NCBI GenBank assembly: GCA_044359175.1
Contig: JBIKMO010000184.1
Span: 1 to 8,452, forward strand
Source: UBA4615 sp044359175
Lineage (GTDB): Bacteria > Pseudomonadota > Gammaproteobacteria > Burkholderiales > Burkholderiaceae_E
Length of the DNA stretch: 8,452 nucleotides
Direction of reading: 5' to 3'
Of the stretch, positions 1 through 6,405 are shown in pieces (position 1 is the stretch's first letter; the number at the start of each line of letters is the position of its first letter). The notes below the pieces were generated by a model. The model was not told the DNA's origin and searched no databases. It saw nothing but the letters and a program-made list of their open reading frames with translations. The position numbers and the translations under genes were made by a program.

Positions 1-1142
1 AGCCCGACCTCGCCGAGCACCTCGCGCGTGTGCTCGCCCAGCAGCGGCGAAGCCCGGTAGCGGGACGCGTCGAAGTCCTCGAACGCGAGCGGCGAGCCGA
101 GCAGGCGGACCGCGCCGGCGCGGACGTGGTCCACCGTGCGCACGAAGCCGCGCGCACGCACCACCTCCTGCTCGATCGCCGCGCCCACGTCGTGCACCGG
201 GCCGTGCGGGATATCGTGTCGCCGGAACACGTCGGCCCACTCCGCGCCGGTGCGGGTGCGCAGCACCTCGGACACCATCGCCTCCAGCACCTCGCGGTGC
301 TCGCGCCGGTCGGCGGTGGTGCGAAAGCGCGGGTCCTCGACCCAGGCGTCGCGCCCGATCGCCGTGCAGAACTTGCGCCAGAAGTTGCCCACGTGCAGCG
401 CGATGACCATGTGGCCGTCGGCCACCGGGAAGCGGCCGTAGGGCACGACGCTGTGGTGGCTGCTGCCCACGCGCTCCGGGCTCGCGCCGGTCACGAGGTA
501 CAGCTCGCCGAGGTAGCCGAGCAGCCCCATCAGGCCCTCGAGCAGGCTGAGGTCGATGCGCGAGCCCTCGCCGGTGGCGTTGCGCTTCTGCAGACCGGCA
601 AGCACGCCGATCGCCGCCCACAGGCCGCCCCCCAGGTCGCCCATCGGCAGCCCGAGCTTGGTCGGCGGCCCGTCGGCCTCGCCGTTGATGCTCATCACGC
701 CGCTCATCGCCTGCGTGACCAGGTCGAAGGACGGCTCCTCGCGCATCGGCCCGGTCTGGCCGAAGCCGCTGATCGAGCAGGCGACCAGCCGCGGGTTCGC
801 GGCCTTCAGCGCGTCGGCGCCCAGGCCCAGCCGGTCCATCACCCCGGGCCGGAAGTTCTCGAGCAGCACGTCCGAGCGCGCGGCGAGCCGCAGCGCGAGG
901 TCGCGCCCCTCGGGCCGCTTCAGGTCGAGCGCGAGGCTGCGCTTGTTGCGGTTGACCGCGAGGAAGTAGTGGCTCTCGCCGCCCACGAACGGCGGGATCG
1001 AGCGCGTGCCGTCGCCGCGGCCGAGTTCCTCGACCTTGACCACGTCGGCGCCCAGGTCGGCGAGGATCATCGAGCAGAAGGGCCCCGCGAGCACGCGGCT
1101 GAGGTCCAGCACGCGAACCCCGGCGAGCGGCGCGCCGTTCAC
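1..1142 (-). CDS. Second family III (CaiB/BaiF-type) CoA-transferase (3' end outside window)
   Basis: The gene starts with GTG at 1142, overlapping the IclR TGA by 4 nt (GTGA), and runs open to the left edge: 380 codons, probably only some 15-25 short of the end. The non-ATG start and missing stop make it easy to overlook. Conserved stretches are VRVLDLSRVLAGP (9-21), ADVVKVEELGRGDGTRSIPP (32-51), NRNKRSLALDL (64-74), DVLLENFRPGVMDRLGLG (91-108) and SISGFGQTGP (123-132). Asp169 in LPMGDLGGG falls at the position of the catalytic Asp169 of formyl-CoA transferase. The visible end, LLGEHTREVLGEVG, is the usual family tail. It differs clearly from the other CoA-transferase here (core 180 residues diverged, no N-terminal repeats), so it is a paralogue, not a recent duplicate. 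It probably forms or transfers the CoA ester of the operon's substrate; donor and acceptor are unknown. Confidence 0.92.
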   Translation of the reverse strand, partial: MNGAPLAGVRVLDLSRVLAGPFCSMILADLGADVVKVEELGRGDGTRSIPPFVGGESHYFLAVNRNKRSLALDLKRPEGRDLALRLAARSDVLLENFRPGVMDRLGLGADALKAANPRLVACSISGFGQTGPMREEPSFDLVTQAMSGVMSINGEADGPPTKLGLPMGDLGGGLWAAIGVLAGLQKRNATGEGSRIDLSLLEGLMGLLGYLGELYLVTGASPERVGSSHHSVVPYGRFPVADGHMVIALHVGNFWRKFCTAIGRDAWVEDPRFRTTADRREHREVLEAMVSEVLRTRTGAEWADVFRRHDIPHGPVHDVGAAIEQEVVRARGFVRTVDHVRAGAVRLLGSPLAFEDFDASRYRASPLLGEHTREVLGEVG

Positions 1143-2125
1143 GCGTCGCCCCCGCCCGCGGGCGCGAGCGCGGCACCCATGGCGCGCGCGCGCGCGGCGA
1201 GCACCGGCCCGAGCGCCGCGATGCGCCGCGCGGGCAGCGCACGCGGCGCGCCGATCAGCGCGACCACCAGGTAGGCCTCGCCGCCGTGCTCCAGCGGCGC
1301 GGCCACCGCGTTGACCGCGGGATCGTACGCACCGACGCTGGTCGCGTACCCGGCCGCGCGGATCGCCGCGAGCTCGCGCCGCCAGCGCGCGCGCTGCGCG
1401 TCGGTCAGCGCAGGCAGCAGCGCGCCCACGACCGACAGCGCGTCGTCGTCGTCGCGGCAGGCGAGCAGCGCGCGGCCCATCGCCGGCCCGGTCAGCGGGA
1501 AGACCGCGCCCACCTTCGGCGCCGGCCCGGGCGTGCGTGCGCCCGGCGGCTCGATCCGGTCGATGATCACGAACGAGGTGTCGTCGCCCAGCGCCTGGCC
1601 GACCACGCCGACCTGGCCGGTCTCGGCAACCAGGTCGTCCAGGTGCGCGCGCAGCAGGTCGCGGTGGCCGTACTGTCGGCGCAGCGCGCGGCCCAGCTCG
1701 GCGAGCCGCGGCCCGAGCTGGTACTGCGCGGCGCCGGGCAGCTTCGCCACCACGCCGAAGTGGCCCAGGGTGAGCAGCACGTTGTAGCAGGTGCTCTTGT
1801 GGATGCCGAGCGCGCGCGCGATCTCGCTGACCCCGGCCCGCGACGCGTCCTTGGCCAGGTAGTCGAGGATGCGCACCGCGGCGGCGACCGCGGGCGCGGG
1901 CAGCGCCGGCGCGTCGGCGCCGCGGCCCGCGGCGCTCGTGCCGGCCCCACGGGGGCCGGTCGCACGGGTGGCCGGCGCCGGCGCCTCGGCGGGGCGGGCG
2001 GACCGCGCGGACGGCCGGGGCCGCGCGCCGGGCGCAGCGGCGGGCTGCGGCGCCCGGGCGCGGGACGGCGGATCGGCGGCGGGCCGGGGTGCGCGCGGCG
2101 GGCTGCGTCGGACGCCGTCGGCCAT
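1139..2125 (-). CDS. IclR-family transcriptional regulator with long disordered N-terminus
   Basis: The 328-aa protein has an N-terminal winged helix-turn-helix at about 78-128 (VRILDYLAKDASRAGVSEIA, then ALGIHKSTCYNVLLTLGHFG). The C-terminal IclR effector domain is at about 155-320 (VFPLTGPAMGRALLA at 208-222; YATSVGAYDPAVNAVAAPL at 260-278). Such proteins usually repress or activate catabolic genes and respond to a small organic acid or its CoA ester. The first 75 residues are almost only Ala, Pro, Arg, Gly and Ser and look disordered; IclR proteins usually have a far shorter leader. No ATG lies between 2125 and the HTH, and the only GTG noticed (Val84) is inside it, so 2125 is kept. The start is 5 nt after the Bug stop with no clear Shine-Dalgarno sequence, suggesting coupled translation. 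Inference: it controls this operon through the palindrome at 4876-4893, its own gene included. Confidence 0.92.
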   Translation of the reverse strand: MADGVRRSPPRAPRPAADPPSRARAPQPAAAPGARPRPSARSARPAEAPAPATRATGPRGAGTSAAGRGADAPALPAPAVAAAVRILDYLAKDASRAGVSEIARALGIHKSTCYNVLLTLGHFGVVAKLPGAAQYQLGPRLAELGRALRRQYGHRDLLRAHLDDLVAETGQVGVVGQALGDDTSFVIIDRIEPPGARTPGPAPKVGAVFPLTGPAMGRALLACRDDDDALSVVGALLPALTDAQRARWRRELAAIRAAGYATSVGAYDPAVNAVAAPLEHGGEAYLVVALIGAPRALPARRIAALGPVLAARARAMGAALAPAGGGDA

Positions 2126-2130
2126 CGGCG

Positions 2131-3102
2131 CTACGAGGTCTTCAGGCCGGCCGCCTTCACGAGCCGTTCGTTGTCGACCAGCTCCTTGCGGCGAAGCGCA
2201 TCGAACTCGTCGACCGACATCGTCCGGGGTTCCGCGCCGATCTTCGCGAGCCGCTCCTTCATGTCGGCCGAGTGCATCGCCTTCACGATCTCGCGGTTGA
2301 GCGCCAGCACGAGCTCGCGCGGCGTCTTCGACGACACCATGATGCCGAGCCAGGTGCTATAGCTCGCACCGGGCACGACCTCGTCGACCGCCGGCACGTT
2401 GGGCAGCTGCGCGACCCGCCTGGGGTTCATCGCCAGCGGAACCAGCCGCCCGCCGTCGATGCCCGCCTGCGCCGACGCGAGCGCGGTGTAGGTGAAGTCG
2501 ATGCGCCCCGCCGCGACCTCGACCACGCCGTCGGTCGAGCTCTTGAAGGGCACGTGCAGCCCCTCGATGCCCGCGCCGATGCGGAACTTCTCCGCGCTGA
2601 CGTGCGTGGTCGTGCCCACGCCCGCCGACGCGTAGGTGATCGACCCCGGCTTGGCCCGGGCCGCCGCGATCAGGTCCTGCGCCGTGGCGTAGCCGCGGGC
2701 CTTCGAGGCGACCAGCACCAGCGGGTTCTCGATCAGCGTGGTCACGCCGATGAAGTCGCGGGCCGTGTCGAACGGCAGTTGGGCCATCAGCGACGGCACG
2801 ATCGTGTGCGATGACGAGTCCGACAGCAGCGTGTAGCCGTCGGCCGGCTGCTGCAGCACGTGCTGCGCGGCGATCGTGCCGGCCGCGCCCGGCCGGTTCT
2901 CGGGGACGAACTGCACGCCGAGGTTCCGGGACAGCGTCTCGTTCAGCGCGCGGATCACCACGTCGATGCCCGAACCCGGCCCGTACGGGATCAGCACGCG
3001 CACCGGCCGGCTCGGCCAGGCGGCCGGCTGGGCGCCCGCACCCGCGGCCGCGCCCGACAGCAGCAGCGCCAGCGTGCGGCGCCTCGGAAGACTGAAGCTC
3101 AT
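2131..3102 (-). CDS. Bug/TctC-family extracytoplasmic solute-binding protein
   Basis: This is a periplasmic binding protein of the tripartite tricarboxylate transporter (TTT) type, a family greatly expanded in Burkholderiales. Members bind small carboxylates and related compounds. The 323-aa protein has a signal peptide: a basic start (MSFSLPRRRT), a hydrophobic stretch and a likely cut after AGA near residue 24. The arginine cluster is only loosely Tat-like. The mature start WPSRPVRVLIPYGPGSGIDVV is the family opening (usually WPxRPIRxIVPxxPGG). VPENRPGAAGTIAA (66-79), ADGYTLL (87-93) and YASAGVGTTTH (157-167) are further conserved stretches, as is the C-terminal TPRELVLALNREIVKAM region. 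Length is typical. It starts 11 nt after the selenoprotein stop. No TctA/TctB membrane partner is in the window, so it could be an orphan sensor-type binding protein, as many Bug proteins are. The ligand is not predictable; the operon suggests the acid activated by the CoA-transferase. Confidence 0.94.
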   Translation of the reverse strand: MSFSLPRRRTLALLLSGAAAGAGAQPAAWPSRPVRVLIPYGPGSGIDVVIRALNETLSRNLGVQFVPENRPGAAGTIAAQHVLQQPADGYTLLSDSSSHTIVPSLMAQLPFDTARDFIGVTTLIENPLVLVASKARGYATAQDLIAAARAKPGSITYASAGVGTTTHVSAEKFRIGAGIEGLHVPFKSSTDGVVEVAAGRIDFTYTALASAQAGIDGGRLVPLAMNPRRVAQLPNVPAVDEVVPGASYSTWLGIMVSSKTPRELVLALNREIVKAMHSADMKERLAKIGAEPRTMSVDEFDALRRKELVDNERLVKAAGLKTS

Positions 3103-3108
3103 CGCAAC

Positions 3109-3114
3109 CCTCCT
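3109..3114 (-). promoter_or_regulatory. Shine-Dalgarno sequence deciding the Bug-protein start
   Basis: AGGAGG on the minus strand lies 6 nt before the ATG at 3102. An earlier in-frame ATG at 3117 would have AGGAGG within its own coding sequence, so 3102 is the better start. The first base of the site is also the last base of the selenoprotein TGA, consistent with coupled translation. Confidence 0.8.
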
Positions 3115-4859
3115 CATTCGCGCGGCGACGCCGCGGCGTCGCCGCGGCGCGGACGCACGATCCGCTTGGCCACCGGGAAACCCAGGCGCCCGTTGTGCGC
3201 GAACACGTACGCGTTGGTGCGCAGCGGGTCGCCGGTGACGACGATCATGTAGTCGTCGGGCGAGAACACGTGGGGCACGAGCCGGTTCGGGTCGTCGGAC
3301 TCGTGGAACAGCTTCGGCAGCCGCCCGGCGTCCGCTTCCTCGGCGAGGTTCCAGATCGGCTTGTTCATCCAGTCGCGCAGGTTGCGCTCGAGCTCCCAGG
3401 CGGGCTGGCGCGCATGCTCGAACAGGAAGCGGCGCACGTCGGCCTTGCTCCAGCCGGCCTTGGCGATCGTCTCGGCGAGGATCGGGCTGAGCAGCACCAG
3501 CGGCCGCAGCGTGCCGTACGCCGAGCCGAGCAGGAAGGTGCACTGCCAGGTCGTCTGGCGCACCAGGCAGTACGCGACGTTCGACAGGATCGCCTCGGGC
3601 GTCGCGCCCGAGACCGACGCGATCACGTTGCCGCCCGAGAAGCGCGAGATCGTCACCGTGTCGTCGCCGGCCGCGAAGCCCATGTCGACGCTGTTCGGCG
3701 TCCAGCCGATCCTCGCGACCGCGTCCTCGTTCTCGGCGCAGACCACGCGGAAGGTGTTGCCGTAGGTGCCCTTGTCGGTCTTGTGCGGCAGGAACCCGGC
3801 GACGTTGCGCAGGTACAGCCGCCAGAACCGGCCGACCGTGGTGTTCGCGCGGAATCCGTCGCGCAGCACGCCCTGCTGGTAGTTGAAGCCGAGCTCCTTG
3901 ACGATCGGGCCGTTGAGCACGATGAGCGTCTCCGAGCCCGGCGTGTTGCCGCTGTGCTCGACGCCGTAGCGCTCGTCGGCCATCGCCTCGACCAGCGCGA
4001 CCAGGATCGGCATGGTCTCGGGCCGGCAGCCGGCCATCACGCCGTTGACCGCCACGCTCCACACGGTGGCCGCGCGGTTGTCGGGCAGCATCACGCCGAG
4101 CACCTCCGAGGACGCGCGGTCGGTGTGGGCAAGAAAGCGCTCGATGCGCTCGCGCGTGGGCGGCACGATCGGCAGGCCGTCGCTCCACTCCTGCTCGACG
4201 AAGTGGTCGTTGACCTCCTCGAAGCCGCCCGCGAACACCACGTCGCGCTCGCCGGGCTCGTCCCGGACCGCCTCGATCTCGGAGCCGCGCATCAGGTTCT
4301 CGATGACCTGGTCGACGGTCACCTGCAGCGTGTTTTTCCGCAGCTCCTCGAGGCTCAGCGCGTCCGGGTGGCTCGGCACCAGCGCGACCGGCATGTTCGG
4401 CAGCCCCAGGCCCACCGAGGTCGCCTTCGCCTGGCGCATGAAGCCTTCGCACACCAGCGTGGAGGCCGGCACGCCGGCCGCCTCGCACGCAGCACTCACC
4501 CGCAGCACGGCGGGTGTACAGGACCCTCAGCAGCCCATGCCGCTGATCGCGGCATCGACGCCCAGCTCGCGGAAGCGCCGCGGCAGGCTCTCGAGGATGC
4601 GGCGCTCGTCGGCGCCGTGGGTGTTGCCGAACTCGCGCCAGCTGACGAAGCGCACGTCGGGATAGCGCGCACGGATGCCTTCCTCCAGCGCCTCGAAGAC
4701 CGTGTCGCCCGAGAAGATGAAGTCCCAGAACTGGGCGATCGTCTTGCCGTTCAGGGTGGTCAGCCGCGGCGACAGCCGCCGCCCCTTCACCTGCCGCGGG
4801 CTGCGCGGCCAGTGGACCTCGTAGTGCCCGTCGCTGCCGGGCGAGCCTTGGTGCGCCAT
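3114..4859 (-). CDS. UGSC-family selenoprotein with in-frame UGA (Sec111), plus long C-terminal domain
   Basis: Read from the ATG at 4859 through the TGA at 4527-4529, this is one 581-residue protein. The halves before and after the TGA are in the same frame with no other stop. The joined sequence GMGC-U-GSCT carries the U-G-S-C motif that names the UGSC (seleno)protein family, with Sec111 and Cys114 forming a UxxC redox pair; Cys110 lies directly before Sec. Residues 1 to about 190 form the UGSC part (NGKTIAQFWDFIFSGDTVFEALEEGIRARYPDV, then GFMRQAKATSVGLGLPNMPVALVPSHPDALS; each spans 20-35 residues here). Residues from about 215 to 581 form a second domain beginning WSDGLPIVPPT (225-235), with Cys278 in VMAGCRP and further Cys at 374, 431 and 440. 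I know no biochemical function for either part. No signal peptide or membrane segment is seen, so it is probably cytosolic. The stop overlaps the ribosome binding site of the Bug gene. A gene caller would report two ORFs (110 and 464 aa); the second would need a GTG at 4508, inside the SECIS loop and without a well-placed Shine-Dalgarno sequence. A plain nonsense mutation is the alternative. Confidence 0.93.
4497..4516 (-). promoter_or_regulatory. Bacterial SECIS element (hairpin after the Sec UGA)
   Basis: On the mRNA, nucleotides +11 to +17 after the UGA (CACCCGC) pair perfectly with +24 to +30 (GCGGGUG) around the six-base loop CGUGCU. The second loop base is G, followed by U. The apical loop begins 18 nt after the UGA. 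This agrees with the usual bacterial SECIS description: a short hairpin inside the coding region, 16-37 nt from the UGA, with a G among the first two loop bases that SelB recognises. Below the stem an A-A mismatch and weak U-G/G-U pairs may extend it slightly. No bulged U like that of E. coli fdhF is seen. Confidence 0.85.
4527..4529 (-). other. Selenocysteine codon (UGA recoded as Sec111)
   Basis: TGA on the minus strand sits between TGC (Cys110) and GGG-TCC-TGT (Gly-Ser-Cys). Recoding is supported by the exact UGSC motif, the open frame on both sides, the hairpin directly downstream and selA on the same strand. Confidence 0.93.
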
Positions 4860-4871
4860 CGTCCCCTCCCC
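4860..4871 (-). promoter_or_regulatory. Strong Shine-Dalgarno sequence fixing the selenoprotein start
   Basis: The minus strand reads GGGGAGGGGACG directly before the ATG at 4859. The purine-rich block sits a few nucleotides upstream of the start. It chooses this ATG over the in-frame upstream extension to 5021, which would run through the predicted promoter and operator and encode only Ala/Arg/Pro-rich filler. Confidence 0.75.
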
Positions 4872-4875
4872 TGGG

Positions 4876-4893
4876 CGTTCTATGGACAGAACG
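4876..4893. promoter_or_regulatory. 18-bp palindrome, candidate IclR-family operator
   Basis: The plus strand reads CGTTCTATGGACAGAACG, a perfect 6-bp inverted repeat around a 6-bp centre. It lies just downstream of the predicted -10 and start site and upstream of the ribosome binding site, a position where a bound protein would block transcription. Short palindromes with GTTC/GAAC-like arms are common for IclR-type regulators, and an IclR protein is encoded as the third gene of this operon. Binding by that protein is inference. Confidence 0.55.
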
Positions 4894-4898
4894 TCGTT

Positions 4899-4918
4899 CC
4901 GCCCATTGGACAGGGCGG
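4899..4918. promoter_or_regulatory. Second inverted repeat overlapping the predicted -10
   Basis: CCGCCC and GGGCGG form perfect 6-bp arms around the 8-bp centre ATTGGACA. The repeat covers the predicted -10 hexamer and lies 5 nt from the 18-bp palindrome. Both centres contain a GGACA core, repeated 24 bp apart, so the pair may be a tandem operator. GC-rich inverted repeats arise often by chance in DNA like this, so the call is tentative. Confidence 0.35.
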
Positions 4919-4933
4919 GCGCAGGCCTGTCAA
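4905..4933 (-). promoter_or_regulatory. Predicted sigma-70-type promoter for the selenoprotein operon
   Basis: Reading the minus strand, a perfect -35 hexamer TTGACA lies at 4928-4933. A spacer of exactly 17 nt separates it from TCCAAT at 4905-4910, which matches TATAAT at 4 of 6 positions. Transcription would start near 4898, leaving a 5' leader of about 40 nt with a strong Shine-Dalgarno sequence before the ATG at 4859. It sits in the only sizeable intergenic gap of the window (4860-5090). The weak -10 is usual for high-GC genomes. This is pattern evidence only. Confidence 0.6.
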
Positions 4934-5090
4934 CGGCCGGCGCCGGGCGCGCATTCCGCTTCGCCCCGGCCGAGCCGGCGGCGCGCTGCGCCGGCCGAGC
5001 GCGCCCGGACCGCACTCGCACCCGTTCGGTCGGCGAGGCGGCCGGCCCGCCGCACCGGCGCCGAGCCGACGTGGCGTGCCGGGATCCGGA

Positions 5091-6380
5091 TCAGCCCGCG
5101 CGCGGCCGGCCGATCACGCCGTCGCGGCGCAGCGCGGCGATCTCGTCGTCGCCGAAGCCCGACTCGGCGAGGATCTCGTCGACGTGCTCGTCGAAGCGGG
5201 GCGGCGGGCGGCGCACCGAGCCGGGGGTCTCGGACAGCTTCACCGGGATGCCCACCCAGCGGAAGCCGCCGTGCTCGACCCGCATCTCCCGGTGCCGCGT
5301 GTGCGGGTGCTCGAGCGCCTGGGGGATCGTCTGCACGAGACCGGCGGGCACCCCGGCCTCGAGCAGCGCCATGCACAGCCGCTCGCCGTCGTGGTCGGCG
5401 ATCGCCGCCTCGATCAGCGGCCGCAGCGCCTCGGTGTTCGTCACGCGGTCGCCGTTCAGCGCGAAGCGCGGGTCGGTCGCGAGCCCGGGCGTGCCGATCA
5501 CGTCGCACAGCCGGCGGAACTGCAGGTCGTTGCCCACGGCGATGTACAGCGCGCCCCGCCGCGTCCGGTAGAGGCTGTACGGCGAGATGTTGGGGTTGTC
5601 GTTGCCGGTCAGCCCGGGCGTGCGCCCCGACAGGAACCAGTTCGCCGCGTGCGGATGCGTGAGCGCGAGCGCCGAGTCGTACAGCGTGACGTCCACGTGC
5701 TGGCCGCGGCCGGTGCGCTCGCGCGCGAGCAGCGCCAGCAGCACGCCGATGGTCAGGTTCGCGCCCGAACCCATGTCGACGAGCGGCACGCCCAGCCGCA
5801 TCGGTCCGCTCTGCGGCGAGCCGTTCACCGAGATCAGCCCGGCCCAGGCCTGCACCATCACGTCGTAGCCCGGCGCGCCGCCGAGCGGCCCGTCGGCGCC
5901 GAAACCGGTGATCGTCGCGTGCACGAGGCGCGGGAACCGCCCGGCCAGCAGCGCGCGGCCCAGGCCCCAGCGCTCCATCGTGCCCGGCTTGAAGTTTTCC
6001 ACCAGCACGTCGGCGCGCTCGAGCAGCCGCAGCAGCACCTCGCGCCCCGCCGCGCTCGACAGGTCGAGCGCCATGCCGCGCTTGTTGCGGTTGACGTTCA
6101 CGAACACCGCCGACGCGTCGCCGACGAAGGGCGGCCCCATGGCGCGCGTCTCGTCGCCGCGCGGCGGCTCGACCTTGATCACGTCGGCACCGTGGTCGGC
6201 GAGCACCTGCGCGGCGAGCGGGCCGCCGAGCACGCGCGAGACGTCCAGCACGCGGATGCCGGCGAGCGCACCGGTCGCGCGGTCGCGGCTCTGCCCGTGC
6301 GTCGGGTCTGCGGCGGCGCGGTCACGGCCCGGCCCGTCCGTCGGGTCCCCGGCGGCACGATCGCGGTCCTGTCCGTTCAT
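5091..6380 (-). CDS. Family III (CaiB/BaiF-type) CoA-transferase, with repeat-derived N-terminal extension
   Basis: Family III transferases move CoA between carboxylic acids, typically from succinyl-, formyl- or oxalyl-CoA to a substrate acid, in the cytoplasm. The 429-aa protein has the family opening GIRVLDVSRVLGGP (41-54), GADVIKVEPPRGDETR (64-79), NRNKRGMALDL (97-107), ADVLVENFKPGTMERWGL (123-140) and GFGADGPLGGAPGYD (159-173). Asp202 in LVDMGSG is the probable catalytic aspartate (Asp169 in formyl-CoA transferase). The tail carries the common EILAESGFGDDEIAALRRDGVI. The ATG at 6380 overlaps the selA stop by 4 nt, so translation is probably coupled. About 38 residues precede the conserved core. 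They are low-complexity 13-residue repeats (DRAAGDPTDGPGR, DRAAADPTHGQSR, then a partial copy) encoded by the 39-bp tandem repeat and probably disordered. The acid substrate cannot be read from sequence. A gap of 231 nt follows before the next gene. Confidence 0.93.
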   Translation of the reverse strand: MNGQDRDRAAGDPTDGPGRDRAAADPTHGQSRDRATGALAGIRVLDVSRVLGGPLAAQVLADHGADVIKVEPPRGDETRAMGPPFVGDASAVFVNVNRNKRGMALDLSSAAGREVLLRLLERADVLVENFKPGTMERWGLGRALLAGRFPRLVHATITGFGADGPLGGAPGYDVMVQAWAGLISVNGSPQSGPMRLGVPLVDMGSGANLTIGVLLALLARERTGRGQHVDVTLYDSALALTHPHAANWFLSGRTPGLTGNDNPNISPYSLYRTRRGALYIAVGNDLQFRRLCDVIGTPGLATDPRFALNGDRVTNTEALRPLIEAAIADHDGERLCMALLEAGVPAGLVQTIPQALEHPHTRHREMRVEHGGFRWVGIPVKLSETPGSVRRPPPRFDEHVDEILAESGFGDDEIAALRRDGVIGRPRAG

Positions 6381-6405
6381 CGGGCCTCCAGCGGCGCGAT
6401 CGCCG
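6269..6405 (-). repeat. 39-bp tandem repeat (about 3.5 copies) across the selA stop / CoA-transferase start
   Basis: Units can be aligned at 6347-6385, 6308-6346 and 6269-6307, with a half unit at 6386-6405 inside the selA 3' end. By hand, neighbouring full units match at 31 of 39 and 28 of 39 positions; the half unit matches 16 of 20. The period is 13 codons, so the frame is kept and the repeat reads as a 13-residue motif in the CoA-transferase N-terminus. The unit at 6347-6385 carries the real start (CGATGAACGG); the same place in the other units reads CGACGGACGG and CGACGCACGG, so ATG is ACG there. This fits an old duplication of the gene junction followed by divergence. Confidence 0.85.

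Noticed and set aside
1180..1200. Alternating CG run
   Set aside because: It lies inside the IclR coding sequence and fits Ala/Arg codon use at high GC; nothing supports a separate function.
30..1274. 414-codon open frame on the plus strand
   Set aside because: It is antisense to the left-hand CoA-transferase, whose minus-strand translation shows clear family motifs from its GTG start. The plus frame is Arg/His/Ala filler.
3114..4508. Separate 464-codon gene starting at GTG 4508
   Set aside because: The GTG lies inside the SECIS loop with no well-placed Shine-Dalgarno sequence, and the frame continues seamlessly from the upstream UGSC half. It is the 3' part of the selenoprotein.
4527..4859. 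Pseudogene broken by a nonsense mutation
   Set aside because: A random stop would not be expected exactly at the U of a UGSC motif with a SECIS-like hairpin after it and selA nearby. The downstream half shows no other lesion.
4974..4995. 7-bp inverted repeat after the CoA-transferase as a Rho-independent terminator
   Set aside because: GCCGGCG and CGCCGGC pair perfectly around 8 nt, but no T-tract follows on the minus strand, and such GC repeats are common here by chance.
4860..5021. N-terminal extension of the selenoprotein to 5021
   Set aside because: It would run through the predicted promoter, palindromes and Shine-Dalgarno sequence and encodes only Ala/Arg/Pro-rich sequence.
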